Shown here: positions 1 to 8,028 of the stretch, piece by piece
Position numbering within the stretch: the stretch's first letter is position 1
Layout of the letters: the number at the start of each line of letters is the position of its first letter
DNA from: Porphyromonadaceae bacterium UBA7207
GTDB lineage: Bacteria; Bacteroidota; Bacteroidia; Bacteroidales; Muribaculaceae
NCBI GenBank assembly: GCA_002490635.1
Contig: DKUJ01000017.1
Coordinates: forward strand, 86,244-108,165
DNA length: 21,922 nt
Direction: 5' to 3'
Notes under the pieces: model-generated
Told to the model about the DNA's origin: nothing
Database searches by the model: none
Seen by the model: only the letters and a program-made list of their open reading frames with translations
Program-made: the position numbers and the translations under genes

Positions 1-3000
1 AGTTTCTGGGACTGCCCGGAATTCATTGTCCAGGGCACCAAACTTGAAGTAGGCCATCCGCCGGGCAACCCCATATTCATGCTCACCGCCCGCTTCTTCG
101 TAACCCTTTTCGGCGGAGCCATGAGCACGGCGGCACTGGCGGTGAACTGCATGTCGGCGCTGCTCAGCGCGGCCACAATCCTTCTGATGTTCTGGAGCAT
201 CACACACCTTGCCCGCCGGCTTATGGTGCGCGACGGAGTTGCTCCCGGCACATGGCAGACAGTTATTATCATGGCCGCAGGCCTGTGCGGCTCCCTGGCA
301 TACACATGGAGCGACACGTTCTGGTTCTCGGCAGTCGAAGGTGAGGTATATGCATTCTCATCGTTCTGTACAGCCCTGGTGTTCTGGCTAATGCTCAAAT
401 GGGAAAACCGGGCCGACCATCCCGACAGCGACCGTTACCTTGTGCTCATAGCCTACGTGATAGGTGTCTCCATTGCCGTGCACCTTCTCAACCTGCTCTG
501 CATTCCCGCCCTGGGTCTGATCTACTACTACCGCCGCTCGTCCAGTGTGTCGGCCAAAGGCTCGCTGATTGCCCTGGCGATATCGTGCGTGCTTGTCGGT
601 GCCATACTCTATGGTCTTGTTCCGGGCTTCGTGCAGGTGGCACAGTGGTTCGAGTTGCTGTTCGTGAACGCTCTCGGCACCGGCTACAACACCGGCGTGC
701 TATTCTACACCGTCCTCCTCGTGGCTGTATTCATAGCCGCCCTCCTGGCTATCTACCGCGGCAATGACCTTGCCGCCCGCCTGCTCACCGCAATCTCCCT
801 CATCCTCTCCGGCATGGTATTCATCGGCCATTCCATAGTGACGGGTCTGCTGCTGGGCACCGGTGTTCTGCTTGTTCTCCTCTTCGCAAAAAAACTTGTC
901 GGTCGCCGGCTCATGGCAATGACAGTACTCTGCGTGATGGTGATCTTCGCAGGCTATTCATCGTATGCCCTGCTTCTCATCCGCGCATCCTCCGCCACTC
1001 CCATGAATCAGAACGCCCCCGACAACGTGTTCGCCCTCGCCTCCTACCTCAACCGCGAGCAGTACGGCGACCGTCCGCTGTTCAACGGCCCTGTGTTCGC
1101 CGAGGCACTTCTGGAGGAAGAATATCCCCAGGGCAGCGGCAACTACTATGTGGTGGTGGACGACAACGGCTTCCCGCGCACCCGCATTATCGACGGCTAC
1201 ATGCGCGACGAGAACGGCAACGCCATAAACGACATGCAGTACAGCTACACGCGTGTCGTAAAAGACGATTCCTCGCAGCCCGACCGCTATGTACGCGAAG
1301 TGCAGAAGCCCGAATACAAGACAATGGGCGACCTCAACATGCTGCTCACCCGCATCTATTCCGGCGCTCCCGAACACGTGCCTTCCTATAAAAGCTGGGC
1401 AGGCTACCGCACACCCGACCTCGACATGATTCCCGCCTCGGTGCGCTCCCAGTGGGCACAGCAGGGTTTCGTGCCCAAGGCCGAGCTGATGCGCTACATC
1501 TCCCATATGAAAGCCGTGACCACACGCGAGGATTCCCGCACCGGCCAGCCACTGATGCAGACCATGGTGTGGAAACCCGGCTTCGACGTGAGCCTGCGCT
1601 ACTTCGTAAACTACCAGCTCAACCATATGTACTGGCGTTACTTCCTGTGGAACTTCGCAGGTCGCCAGAACGACTTCCAGGGCAACGGCGAGCCGCACCT
1701 CGGCAACTGGATAAGCGGCATTCCGTTCATCGACAACATGCGTCTGGGCGACCAGAGCCTGCTCCCCGACGAATTCGGCAAAGCAAACAAAGGCCACAAC
1801 GTGTTCTACATGCTTCCGCTGCTGCTTGGCGTGATCGGCCTGTTCGCGCAGGCTCTCTACCGCGGCTGGGCTTCCGAAGGCCGCGGCATCGAACAGTTCT
1901 GGGTTGTGTTCTTCCTGTTTTTCATGACCGGCATCGCCATCGTGCTCTACCTCAACCAGACTCCCGGTCAGCCCCGCGAACGCGACTATGCTTTCGCCGG
2001 CTCCTTCTATGCCTTCGCCATGTGGATAGGCCTGGCAATCCCCGCCATAGCCCTGTGGCTCAAGAGTCTCTTATCCAAGCAGGGGCGCACCGGCCGCATC
2101 GTAGCCGCCGCCGTGTCGTGCGCTATCGCTCTGGGAATACCGCTGCAGATGGTTTCGCAGACCTGGGACGACCACGACCGCTCCGGGCGCTACACCACAC
2201 GCGACTTCGGTTTCAACTACCTGAGTTCGCTTGACCCCAACGCCATCATATTCACCAATGGCGACAACGACACCTTCCCGCTGTGGTACGCCCAGGAGGT
2301 GGAAGGCTTCCGCACCGACGTGCGCGTGGTGAACCTCTCCTACCTCACCACCGACTGGTATGCCACACAGCAGACCTACCCCACCTACGATGCCGCACCC
2401 GTGCCCATGCTTGCGACTCCTTCCGACTGGAAATACGAACGGCTGGCCTTCAACTTCATACTGCCCGGCAACAGCGCGCCCACCGATGTGTTCGGGTCGC
2501 TCGGCGAGCTCTACAATTCCGACGAGAGTGCTTTCGGCGCGCCGGTGATGACAAGCCCCAACATATTCATTCCCGTCGACAAAGATGTGGCCACAGCACA
2601 CTACGGCACCGGCAACGCCGCTTTCGACAGCGCCTATGTGGCTCCATATGCCGGCAACGTGACCACAAACCTCAGCAGCCTCGGCGCCGGCCTCAACCAG
2701 AGCAAGATTCTCTCGCTCGACATGATAGCCAACTCCGTCAGAGACGGCTGGAAACGGCCAGCCTACTTCGCCACAACCGTTCCCACATCGTTCTATCTGG
2801 GCCTGTCGCCCTTCATGTCGTCGGTGGGCATGGCAAACGAAGTCACCGGCATCCGCCAGGGCGGCGACTATAACGTTACAGCACCCAAAGCCTACCGCAA
2901 CATCGTGACCGACTACCGCTGGGGCGGCATGGACAATCCCGATGCCAAGCTCTACCTCGACGAGACCGTGCGCCGCATGGCTGCATCCATACGCTCTGGC

Positions 3001-3720
3001 ATCTACACCGTGGGCGAAAACCTCATGATGCTGCCCGATGCCCCCGCCGACAGCGCAAGCCGCGCCGCCGCTGTGGCCGCCGGACTCGAGGCACCTGCTA
3101 CCCAGGCCGACATGGCACGCCAGCTTTTCGACATAATCCGCACAAAGCTCCCGGCATCAGCCCAGCCCTACGACGGCATGCTCGGTCTGTACCTCTCACG
3201 CGCATACTACGACCTTTACCGCCAGACCGGACGCGCTACCGACCTCGAAACGGCCCGCGACCTCGCCGCCACAGAAGCCGAACGCTACGCACAGTACATC
3301 CGCTACGGAGCATCGCTGCATCCCGCCGACCTGATGGCCGTGACACGCGCCGAAGGATACGCCATGAGCTATCTGGCCGAAGCCGTGGCTCTGGTGAACC
3401 GCTGCGACATACTCCTTGCAAAACCGGAGATACAGACCGATGAAACCCTGCGGCCTCTGCTGGCACAGTTCGACAGCCTCGACATAACCGACGACTGGAC
3501 CATCGCACCGCTGATCTACATACAGGGCTTCACCGCATCCGACCTCCGCCAGCAGATTCCCCTGTATGAACACCCCGACGACCGCGCCCTGCTGGAACGC
3601 GCAGTGGCCGTGCTCGACCTCCATGAAAGCGCAGGCATCGAACCCATGGCCTTCAGCAACGACATCATGAGCCGCTACGGCTTCGATGCCGACACCTGGA
3701 CCGAAATCCATGGTCGCTGA
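1..3720 (+). CDS. DUF2723 multi-pass membrane protein, 5' partial
   Basis: The frame is open from the first base, so the start lies upstream; 1,239 residues are visible. The fragment opens with FWDCPEF followed by KLEVGHPPGNP, the N-terminal hallmark of DUF2723 (PF11028). Roughly seven to nine hydrophobic segments follow up to about residue 320, then a hydrophilic stretch, three more hydrophobic segments (about residues 600-720) and a long soluble C-terminus. The conserved QPRERDYAF (near base 1970) and NGDNDTFP (near base 2260) are present. Family knowledge: the human member TMEM260 is a protein O-mannosyltransferase with GT-C-like topology, so a glycosyltransferase acting at the inner membrane is plausible here, with the Asp of FWDC a candidate catalytic residue; this is inference. 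Family members usually read FWDCGEF, with Gly where this one has Pro. The stop overlaps the next ATG by 1 nt, implying translational coupling with the deacetylase gene. Confidence 0.93.
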   Translation, partial: SFWDCPEFIVQGTKLEVGHPPGNPIFMLTARFFVTLFGGAMSTAALAVNCMSALLSAATILLMFWSITHLARRLMVRDGVAPGTWQTVIIMAAGLCGSLAYTWSDTFWFSAVEGEVYAFSSFCTALVFWLMLKWENRADHPDSDRYLVLIAYVIGVSIAVHLLNLLCIPALGLIYYYRRSSSVSAKGSLIALAISCVLVGAILYGLVPGFVQVAQWFELLFVNALGTGYNTGVLFYTVLLVAVFIAALLAIYRGNDLAARLLTAISLILSGMVFIGHSIVTGLLLGTGVLLVLLFAKKLVGRRLMAMTVLCVMVIFAGYSSYALLLIRASSATPMNQNAPDNVFALASYLNREQYGDRPLFNGPVFAEALLEEEYPQGSGNYYVVVDDNGFPRTRIIDGYMRDENGNAINDMQYSYTRVVKDDSSQPDRYVREVQKPEYKTMGDLNMLLTRIYSGAPEHVPSYKSWAGYRTPDLDMIPASVRSQWAQQGFVPKAELMRYISHMKAVTTREDSRTGQPLMQTMVWKPGFDVSLRYFVNYQLNHMYWRYFLWNFAGRQNDFQGNGEPHLGNWISGIPFIDNMRLGDQSLLPDEFGKANKGHNVFYMLPLLLGVIGLFAQALYRGWASEGRGIEQFWVVFFLFFMTGIAIVLYLNQTPGQPRERDYAFAGSFYAFAMWIGLAIPAIALWLKSLLSKQGRTGRIVAAAVSCAIALGIPLQMVSQTWDDHDRSGRYTTRDFGFNYLSSLDPNAIIFTNGDNDTFPLWYAQEVEGFRTDVRVVNLSYLTTDWYATQQTYPTYDAAPVPMLATPSDWKYERLAFNFILPGNSAPTDVFGSLGELYNSDESAFGAPVMTSPNIFIPVDKDVATAHYGTGNAAFDSAYVAPYAGNVTTNLSSLGAGLNQSKILSLDMIANSVRDGWKRPAYFATTVPTSFYLGLSPFMSSVGMANEVTGIRQGGDYNVTAPKAYRNIVTDYRWGGMDNPDAKLYLDETVRRMAASIRSGIYTVGENLMMLPDAPADSASRAAAVAAGLEAPATQADMARQLFDIIRTKLPASAQPYDGMLGLYLSRAYYDLYRQTGRATDLETARDLAATEAERYAQYIRYGASLHPADLMAVTRAEGYAMSYLAEAVALVNRCDILLAKPEIQTDETLRPLLAQFDSLDITDDWTIAPLIYIQGFTASDLRQQIPLYEHPDDRALLERAVAVLDLHESAGIEPMAFSNDIMSRYGFDADTWTEIHGR

Positions 3721-4340
3721 TGCTCATCGAACAGCCGCCGCTGCTCTACCGCCTGCTCTTTCCCGAGGCCATATGGCGCATAAAGCACCGTAGCCGCGAG
3801 AAAACGGTGTTCCTCACCTTCGACGACGGCCCCATACCCGAAGTGACCCCATGGGTGCTCGACCTGCTGGACAGCTACGGCATCAAGGCCACATTCTTCA
3901 TGGTGGGCGACAATGTGCGGCGCCACCCCGAACTCTATGCCGAGGTGCGCCGCCGCGGACACAACGTAGGCAACCACACCATGCACCATCTGCAGGGCAT
4001 GAAAGTGCGTTCCGTGCGCTACCTGCGCGACATATCCGAGGCCGACGCTCTAATCGACAGCCCTCTGTTCCGCCCGCCGCACGGCCTGTTGCGCTGGAAG
4101 CAGGCAAAGGCCATCAAGCAGCACTACAACATAGTGATGTACGACCTTGTGACACGCGACTACTCCCGCAAGCTCAACGGTGAGCAGGTGCTGCGGAACG
4201 TGAAACGCTATGCCCGCGACGGCTCTCTGATTGTATTCCACGACAGCCTTAAAGCCCTCGACAATCTGCGCTACGCCCTCCCCAGAGCCATAGAATGGCT
4301 CCAGCAGGAAGGCTACCGCTTCGAGAGCATTCCCATGTGA
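3720..4340 (+). CDS. NodB-type polysaccharide deacetylase
   Basis: A 206-residue carbohydrate esterase family 4 protein. The NodB motifs appear in order: TFDDGP (33-38; D35 as base, D36 as metal ligand), HTMHH (86-90; H86 and H90 as metal ligands), RPPHG (118-122; usually RxPYG), a D147 region, and VFHDS (172-176; H174). The complete metal and catalytic set predicts an active metal-dependent deacetylase of N-acetyl (or O-acetyl) groups on a glycan; the substrate cannot be read from sequence. There is no clear signal peptide, and the N-terminus (LLYRLLFPEAIWRI) is only mildly hydrophobic, so export is uncertain. The ATG shares its A with the stop of the DUF2723 gene, and its own stop overlaps the queG start in the same TGATG way, so the three genes look co-translated. 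The pairing with a possible glycosyltransferase hints at a shared envelope glycan role. Confidence 0.93.
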   Translation: MLIEQPPLLYRLLFPEAIWRIKHRSREKTVFLTFDDGPIPEVTPWVLDLLDSYGIKATFFMVGDNVRRHPELYAEVRRRGHNVGNHTMHHLQGMKVRSVRYLRDISEADALIDSPLFRPPHGLLRWKQAKAIKQHYNIVMYDLVTRDYSRKLNGEQVLRNVKRYARDGSLIVFHDSLKALDNLRYALPRAIEWLQQEGYRFESIPM

Positions 4341-5302
4341 TGCATCAGCTACACGAAACACTCGGCAGACTGATGCATGCTGCCGGAGCCTGCGCCTGGG
4401 GGCTCAGCAGCGCCGCCGACACATCCACGACCGACCTGGCATTGCTTGACAGATGGCTGGATTCGGGTCGCCACGCATCCATGGACTACATGCGCCGCAA
4501 CCGCGGCCTGTTCGCAACGCCATCGGCAATGCTCGAAGGCGTGAAAACAATAATTTCGGCGGCATTCGCCTACCGTCCGGCCGACCAGTCCGACCGCCAT
4601 CCGCTATTCGCCGACTATGCCCGCGGCGCCGACTACCACAAGGCACTGCGCCGGCGGCTTAAGCCGGCAGCGACTGCCCTGCAGGAAATGTTCCCGCAAT
4701 CGCGGACAAGAATCTGCGTGGACTCCGCGCCCGTGCGTGAAAAATACTTCGCCATCCGTTGCGGCATCGCCGCACCTCTGCGCAACGGCCTGGTTGCCGT
4801 TCCCGGAGCCGGGTCGAAGGTTTTTCTCGCCGAGATACTATGGACAGAGGAAACTGCCATTCCTGCGACAGAACCTATCCCATCTCCCTGCGGCGCATGC
4901 CGCCGCTGCCAGCAGGCCTGCCCTGGCGGCGCCATCTGCGGCGACGGAAGCGTGGACGCGCGGCGATGTCTTTCATATCTCACGATAGAACACGACGGCG
5001 ACCTGCCGGAAGATATTCCCTACGGCAGGCGCGTGTTTGGATGTGACATATGTCAGGATGTGTGTCCGCTCAATTCCGGAGCCTGCGCCACGCCGCTTGA
5101 GGAATTCCGGCTTTCACCGGCACTGGCGGCTACCGACATTGAATCACTTGTGGCTCTCGACAGCCAAGGACATGCCGCGCTGTTCGCCGGCAGCGCAGCA
5201 AAGCGAGCGCCACTGGAGCGGCTACGGAGAAACATCAGTCGTATCGCAAATCGGCCAGCAGACCCTGAAGGCGACGGCGGGCCACAAAAATGCGGCTTTT
5301 GA
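4340..5302 (+). CDS. queG: Epoxyqueuosine reductase QueG
   Basis: A cobalamin- and [4Fe-4S]-dependent enzyme that reduces epoxyqueuosine to queuosine in tRNA wobble position 34. The start chosen is the ATG at 4340 in the TGATG overlap; an in-frame ATG at 4295 would add 15 residues inside the deacetylase gene with no family similarity. The product has 320 residues. The first cluster motif is C184, C187, C190 and C194 followed by Pro; C210 sits in ARRCLSYLTIE; the second cluster is C235, C238 and C242. D128 in VDSAPV matches the proposed catalytic Asp. Odd: the usual GLGWIGKN-type segment after the catalytic Asp is replaced by GIAAPLRN (142-149). Also odd: about 22 C-terminal residues (from about N298) are encoded antisense to the end of the convergent sigma factor gene, so this tail may be a recent extension after loss of an earlier stop. 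Confidence 0.93.
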   Translation: MHQLHETLGRLMHAAGACAWGLSSAADTSTTDLALLDRWLDSGRHASMDYMRRNRGLFATPSAMLEGVKTIISAAFAYRPADQSDRHPLFADYARGADYHKALRRRLKPAATALQEMFPQSRTRICVDSAPVREKYFAIRCGIAAPLRNGLVAVPGAGSKVFLAEILWTEETAIPATEPIPSPCGACRRCQQACPGGAICGDGSVDARRCLSYLTIEHDGDLPEDIPYGRRVFGCDICQDVCPLNSGACATPLEEFRLSPALAATDIESLVALDSQGHAALFAGSAAKRAPLERLRRNISRIANRPADPEGDGGPQKCGF

Positions 5303-5744
5303 CCGTGCCAAGGGGAAGCGAATAAATTTCGGCGATTTCCTGATACTTATAGCCCTGGATATACATCACGAAGCACTGGCGGAATTCCTCGCCGATCTGA
5401 TCCATGGCACGGTTGATTTCCTGCGCGGTCACCGACCCTTCGGGAGACTGGAGTCCCGACTCCTGCGAGAGATTGAGGTGGAAGAGATCATCGGTACGAT
5501 CCACGACCACCGAAGCGCGCACGGCGGCGCGATAGTTGTTTATGAACAGATTTCGCATGATTGTGAACACCCAGCCTTTGAAGTTGGTGTTCTCAACATA
5601 CTTGTCCTCGTTGTCGAGAGCCTTCAATGTAGTATCCTGCAGGAGGTCGTAGGCATCTTCGCGGTTCGAGGTCAGAGTGTATGCAAAATTAAGCATATTG
5701 CGCTGTAGCGCGAGAAGACGGGTCTGAAATGTGGATTTAGCCAT
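5235..5744 (-). CDS. ECF-type RNA polymerase sigma factor
   Basis: A 169-residue sigma-70 family, ECF-like factor. Region 2 spans about residues 10-75, with DAYDLLQDTTLKAL (30-43) and FKGWVFTIMRNLFINNYR (55-72) as the core- and -10-contacting helices. Region 4 spans about 108-165, with the helix-turn-helix around KYQEIAEIYSLPLGTVKSR (133-151). There is no sigma region 3 and no C-terminal extension. No anti-sigma factor, receptor or membrane partner lies beside it, so its signal is unknown; it may be controlled at its own promoter. Its last 68 nt overlap the 3' end of queG in tail-to-tail orientation, leaving no room for a terminator between them. A direct repeat and hairpin lie just upstream of the start. 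Confidence 0.94.
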   Translation of the reverse strand: MAKSTFQTRLLALQRNMLNFAYTLTSNREDAYDLLQDTTLKALDNEDKYVENTNFKGWVFTIMRNLFINNYRAAVRASVVVDRTDDLFHLNLSQESGLQSPEGSVTAQEINRAMDQIGEEFRQCFVMYIQGYKYQEIAEIYSLPLGTVKSRIFVARRRLQGLLADLRYD

Positions 5745-5757
5745 AGGGGAGAGAGAA

Positions 5758-5781
5758 CTTTGACGCCGGCAAAGACGCCGG
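5758..5781 (-). promoter_or_regulatory. Short repeat/hairpin in the sigma factor leader
   Basis: GACGCCGG occurs twice (5762-5769 and 5774-5781) separated by CAAA, and CTTTG (5758-5762) pairs with CAAAG (5770-5774) across a 7-nt loop. It lies 14-37 nt upstream of the sigma start. It could be an operator or an RNA hairpin covering the ribosome entry region; no function is established. No good TAnnTTTG promoter was found upstream on this strand. Confidence 0.3.
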
Positions 5782-5900
5782 ATGAAATATTGTGTCTAAC
5801 ATCATAACAAGCCCGCGCCGACTGTTCCCGCGCAATTAGCATATTTTGAGAATAATTACCATGCACTCACCATTCCACTCCAGACAGGTTTTCTAAAATA

Positions 5901-5987
5901 ATTCGTATTTTTGACTTTGTCTTAAATACTCTCGCTCGGCAAAGTCCAAATAAATTTGGCTTTGCCCTCGACTTATTCGTATTTTTG
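5901..5987. repeat. Hairpin flanked by a 13-nt direct repeat
   Basis: ATTCGTATTTTTG occurs at 5901-5913 and again at 5975-5987. Between them lies a strong inverted repeat at 5938-5966: GGCAAAG, one unpaired T, CCAAA, loop TAAA, then TTTGG and CTTTGCC. Both copies of the 13-mer contain TATTTTTG, which fits the Bacteroidota -7 box TAnnTTTG. The arrangement looks like a defined intergenic element rather than random AT-rich sequence. From memory it resembles repeated promoter-associated elements in other Bacteroidales; that resemblance is not verified here. Confidence 0.6.
5955..5987 (+). promoter_or_regulatory. Candidate promoter of the DUF3737 operon
   Basis: TATTTTTG at 5980-5987 matches TAnnTTTG exactly; TTTG at 5955-5958 lies 21 nt upstream, close to the usual spacing, and falls inside the hairpin arm. 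The expected transcript start is about 14 nt before the ATG at 6008, giving a very short leader with no Shine-Dalgarno sequence, which is common in this phylum. A second TATTTTTG at 5906-5913 could be an alternative promoter. Confidence 0.5.
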
Positions 5988-6007
5988 TTGCAACAAACGC
6001 ACATTAC

Positions 6008-6865
6008 ATGGATATCAAACATACCATAACCGACAGGGAATTCGGGGGCGAACGGCCTCTGTTCGAATCGCACAATCTGCGGCTTGAAAGAGTTACAATC
6101 CGCGAAGGCGAATCGGCAATCAAGGAATGCAGCGACATAGAGGCCGTCGACTGCGTATTCGAGGGCAACTATCCTTTCTGGCATGTCCACCGCTTCTCCA
6201 TCGACAACTGTTATTTTGCCGTCGGAGGCCGTTCGGCATTGTGGTATTGCTCCGACCTAACCATGCGTAACACCCGCATCGACGCTCCAAAGATGTTCCG
6301 CGAAATGGAGAGGCTCTCCCTCGAAAAGGTGACCATGACCGATGCCGACGAGGTGTTCTGGCGCTGCAAGGGCATCAGGGCCCGCGACCTGACTCTTATC
6401 GGGGGCACCTATCCTTTCATGTTCAGCCACGACATATGCATCGACGGCCTGGCTACCGACAGCAAGTATGTATTCCAGTATGTGCGCGACGTGGAACTCC
6501 ACAACGCCCGCATAACCACCAAGGATGCCTTCTGGGAGGTGGAGAACGTTACCGTGTACGATTCCGAACTGAACGGCGAATATCTCGGCTGGCACTCCCG
6601 CAACCTGCGTCTGGTGCGCTGCCACATCACCGGCGAACAGCCTCTGTGCTATGCCGAGAACCTCGTGCTGGAGGATTGCACCTTCGGGCCGGACTGCGAC
6701 CGCGCATTTGAGTACAGCAGCCTGCAGGCAAGCATCCGCGGAAGCATCACCAACATAAAGAATCCCCGGTCGGGACACATCGTGGCCGACCATATCGGCT
6801 CTGTGACAATCGACGAAAACATCAAAGCCCCTGCCGACTGCATAATAGAACAACGCCAGAAATGA
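6008..6865 (+). CDS. DUF3737 family beta-helix protein
   Basis: A 285-residue protein matching the DUF3737 family, of unknown function. There is no signal peptide or membrane segment, so it is probably cytosolic. From about residue 40 to 230 the chain breaks into about nine or ten rungs of 19-21 residues, each with an aromatic-rich turn (NYPFWHVH, ALWYCSD, EVFWRCK, AFWEVEN, YLGWHSRN) followed by an alternating polar/hydrophobic strand ending in Asn, Asp or Lys (SIDNC, TMRNT, TVYDS, RLVRC). This is the pattern of a right-handed parallel beta-helix. No catalytic residues of a known pectin-lyase class stand out. The stop overlaps the PLP enzyme start by ATGA, implying a shared role or fixed stoichiometry. 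The function is unassigned. Confidence 0.88.
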   Translation: MDIKHTITDREFGGERPLFESHNLRLERVTIREGESAIKECSDIEAVDCVFEGNYPFWHVHRFSIDNCYFAVGGRSALWYCSDLTMRNTRIDAPKMFREMERLSLEKVTMTDADEVFWRCKGIRARDLTLIGGTYPFMFSHDICIDGLATDSKYVFQYVRDVELHNARITTKDAFWEVENVTVYDSELNGEYLGWHSRNLRLVRCHITGEQPLCYAENLVLEDCTFGPDCDRAFEYSSLQASIRGSITNIKNPRSGHIVADHIGSVTIDENIKAPADCIIEQRQK

Positions 6866-8028
6866 CCTACGACTTCGACACCCCTGTTGACCGGCGTGGT
6901 TCCGGCTCCTACAAATGGGACAGCGACCGCAGCCCCGGTCTGTTGCCTCTCTGGGTGGCCGACATGGACTTCCGCACCGCTCCCGCCATCACCGAAGCCC
7001 TGGCTGCAAGGGTGGCGCACGGTATCTTCGGCTACACTCTGGTGGGCGATGAATACTACAAGGCTGTGACGGACTGGTTCAGCCGCCGCCACAACTGGGA
7101 AATCGATCCCCGGAAAATCATATACACCTCAGGTGTGGTGCCGGCAATATCGGCCATCATCAAGGCACTGACCCGCCCAGGCGACAAGGTGCTGGTGCAG
7201 ACGCCCGTCTACAACTGCTTCTTCTCGAGCATCCGCAACAATGGTTGCCAGGCTGTGGAGTGTCCGCTGATACCTTGCGACGGCACCTACCGCATGGATT
7301 TCGATGCCCTCGCCACCGCTGCCGCCGACCCCGGAGCGCGGCTTCTCCTGCTGTGCAACCCGCACAACCCTGCGGGACGTGCATGGACTGCCGAAGAGCT
7401 TACAACCCTCGGCGAAATATGCCATGCCAACGGTGTGCGTGTGGTATCCGACGAAATACACTGCGAGCTTGTTTTCGCCCCTGCTCGCCATATTCCTTTC
7501 GCCTCCCTCCCCGGAGAAGCCTCGGATGAGGCGATTGTCTGCATATCGCCAAGCAAGGCATTCAACATCGCAGGGCTGCAGATTGCCAATATCGTGTGCC
7601 CCGACCCCGAAGTGCGCGCCGCCGTGGACCGCGCCATCAACGACAATGAGGTATGCGACGTGAATCCATTCGGAGTCGCAGCCACCGTGGCGGCATACAA
7701 CCACGGCGAGGAATGGCTGGCACAACTTATAGACTACATACACGCAAACTATGAGTTCATGGCCGACTACTGCCGCCGGCACCTGCCGGAGCTGCCGCTG
7801 GCACGGCTGGAAGCCACCTATCTGGTGTGGATGGACTGCCGCCGGCTTGCCATGACATCAGAATCCATTGAACAACAATTACTTTCGGACAGCGCACTGT
7901 GGCTCAATGCCGGCACTATGTACGGTGCTGCCGGAGAAGGATATATGCGCTGGAACATAGCCACACAGCGCAGTGTGCTCGCCGAGGCGCTGGAACGTTT
8001 CCGCAAATGGGCCCGACAACGCCTATGA
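6862..8028 (+). CDS. MalY/PatB family PLP-dependent lyase/aminotransferase
   Basis: A 388-residue fold-type I PLP enzyme. The start YDFDTPVDRRGSGSYKWD and LWVADMDF (30-37) are hallmarks of the MalY/PatB branch, whose members are C-S beta-lyases acting on cystathionine or related thioethers. PLP-binding features include NPHNP (166-170), D197 in VVSDEIH, and the Schiff-base lysine K232 in SPSKAFNIAGLQ; RWNIA near the C-terminus supplies the carboxylate-binding Arg. Length is normal. A cystathionine or cysteine-conjugate beta-lyase activity is likely, though some homologues have other substrates. It is flanked by ATGA overlaps on both sides (DUF3737 before, CBS-nucleotidyltransferase after), so it is the middle gene of a tight three-gene operon. 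Confidence 0.93.
   Translation: MTYDFDTPVDRRGSGSYKWDSDRSPGLLPLWVADMDFRTAPAITEALAARVAHGIFGYTLVGDEYYKAVTDWFSRRHNWEIDPRKIIYTSGVVPAISAIIKALTRPGDKVLVQTPVYNCFFSSIRNNGCQAVECPLIPCDGTYRMDFDALATAAADPGARLLLLCNPHNPAGRAWTAEELTTLGEICHANGVRVVSDEIHCELVFAPARHIPFASLPGEASDEAIVCISPSKAFNIAGLQIANIVCPDPEVRAAVDRAINDNEVCDVNPFGVAATVAAYNHGEEWLAQLIDYIHANYEFMADYCRRHLPELPLARLEATYLVWMDCRRLAMTSESIEQQLLSDSALWLNAGTMYGAAGEGYMRWNIATQRSVLAEALERFRKWARQRL

Larger units (their letters stand above)
5745..6007. other. Divergent intergenic region, 263 bp
   Basis: This AT-rich region separates the sigma gene (minus) from the DUF3737 gene (plus). No gene is supported in it; the reverse-strand open frames (5672-5866 and 5867-6190) look like chance. 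It holds the sigma leader repeat, a hairpin flanked by a 13-nt direct repeat, and the likely promoter of the DUF3737 operon. Confidence 0.7.

Noticed and set aside
5037..5708. A 223-codon plus-strand open frame from late queG through the sigma gene
   Set aside because: It is a shadow of queG in another frame and antisense to the sigma factor; no domain is visible.
5867..6190. A 107-codon reverse-strand open frame covering the hairpin element and the start of DUF3737
   Set aside because: It crosses the likely promoter and lies antisense to a conserved gene, with no recognisable features.
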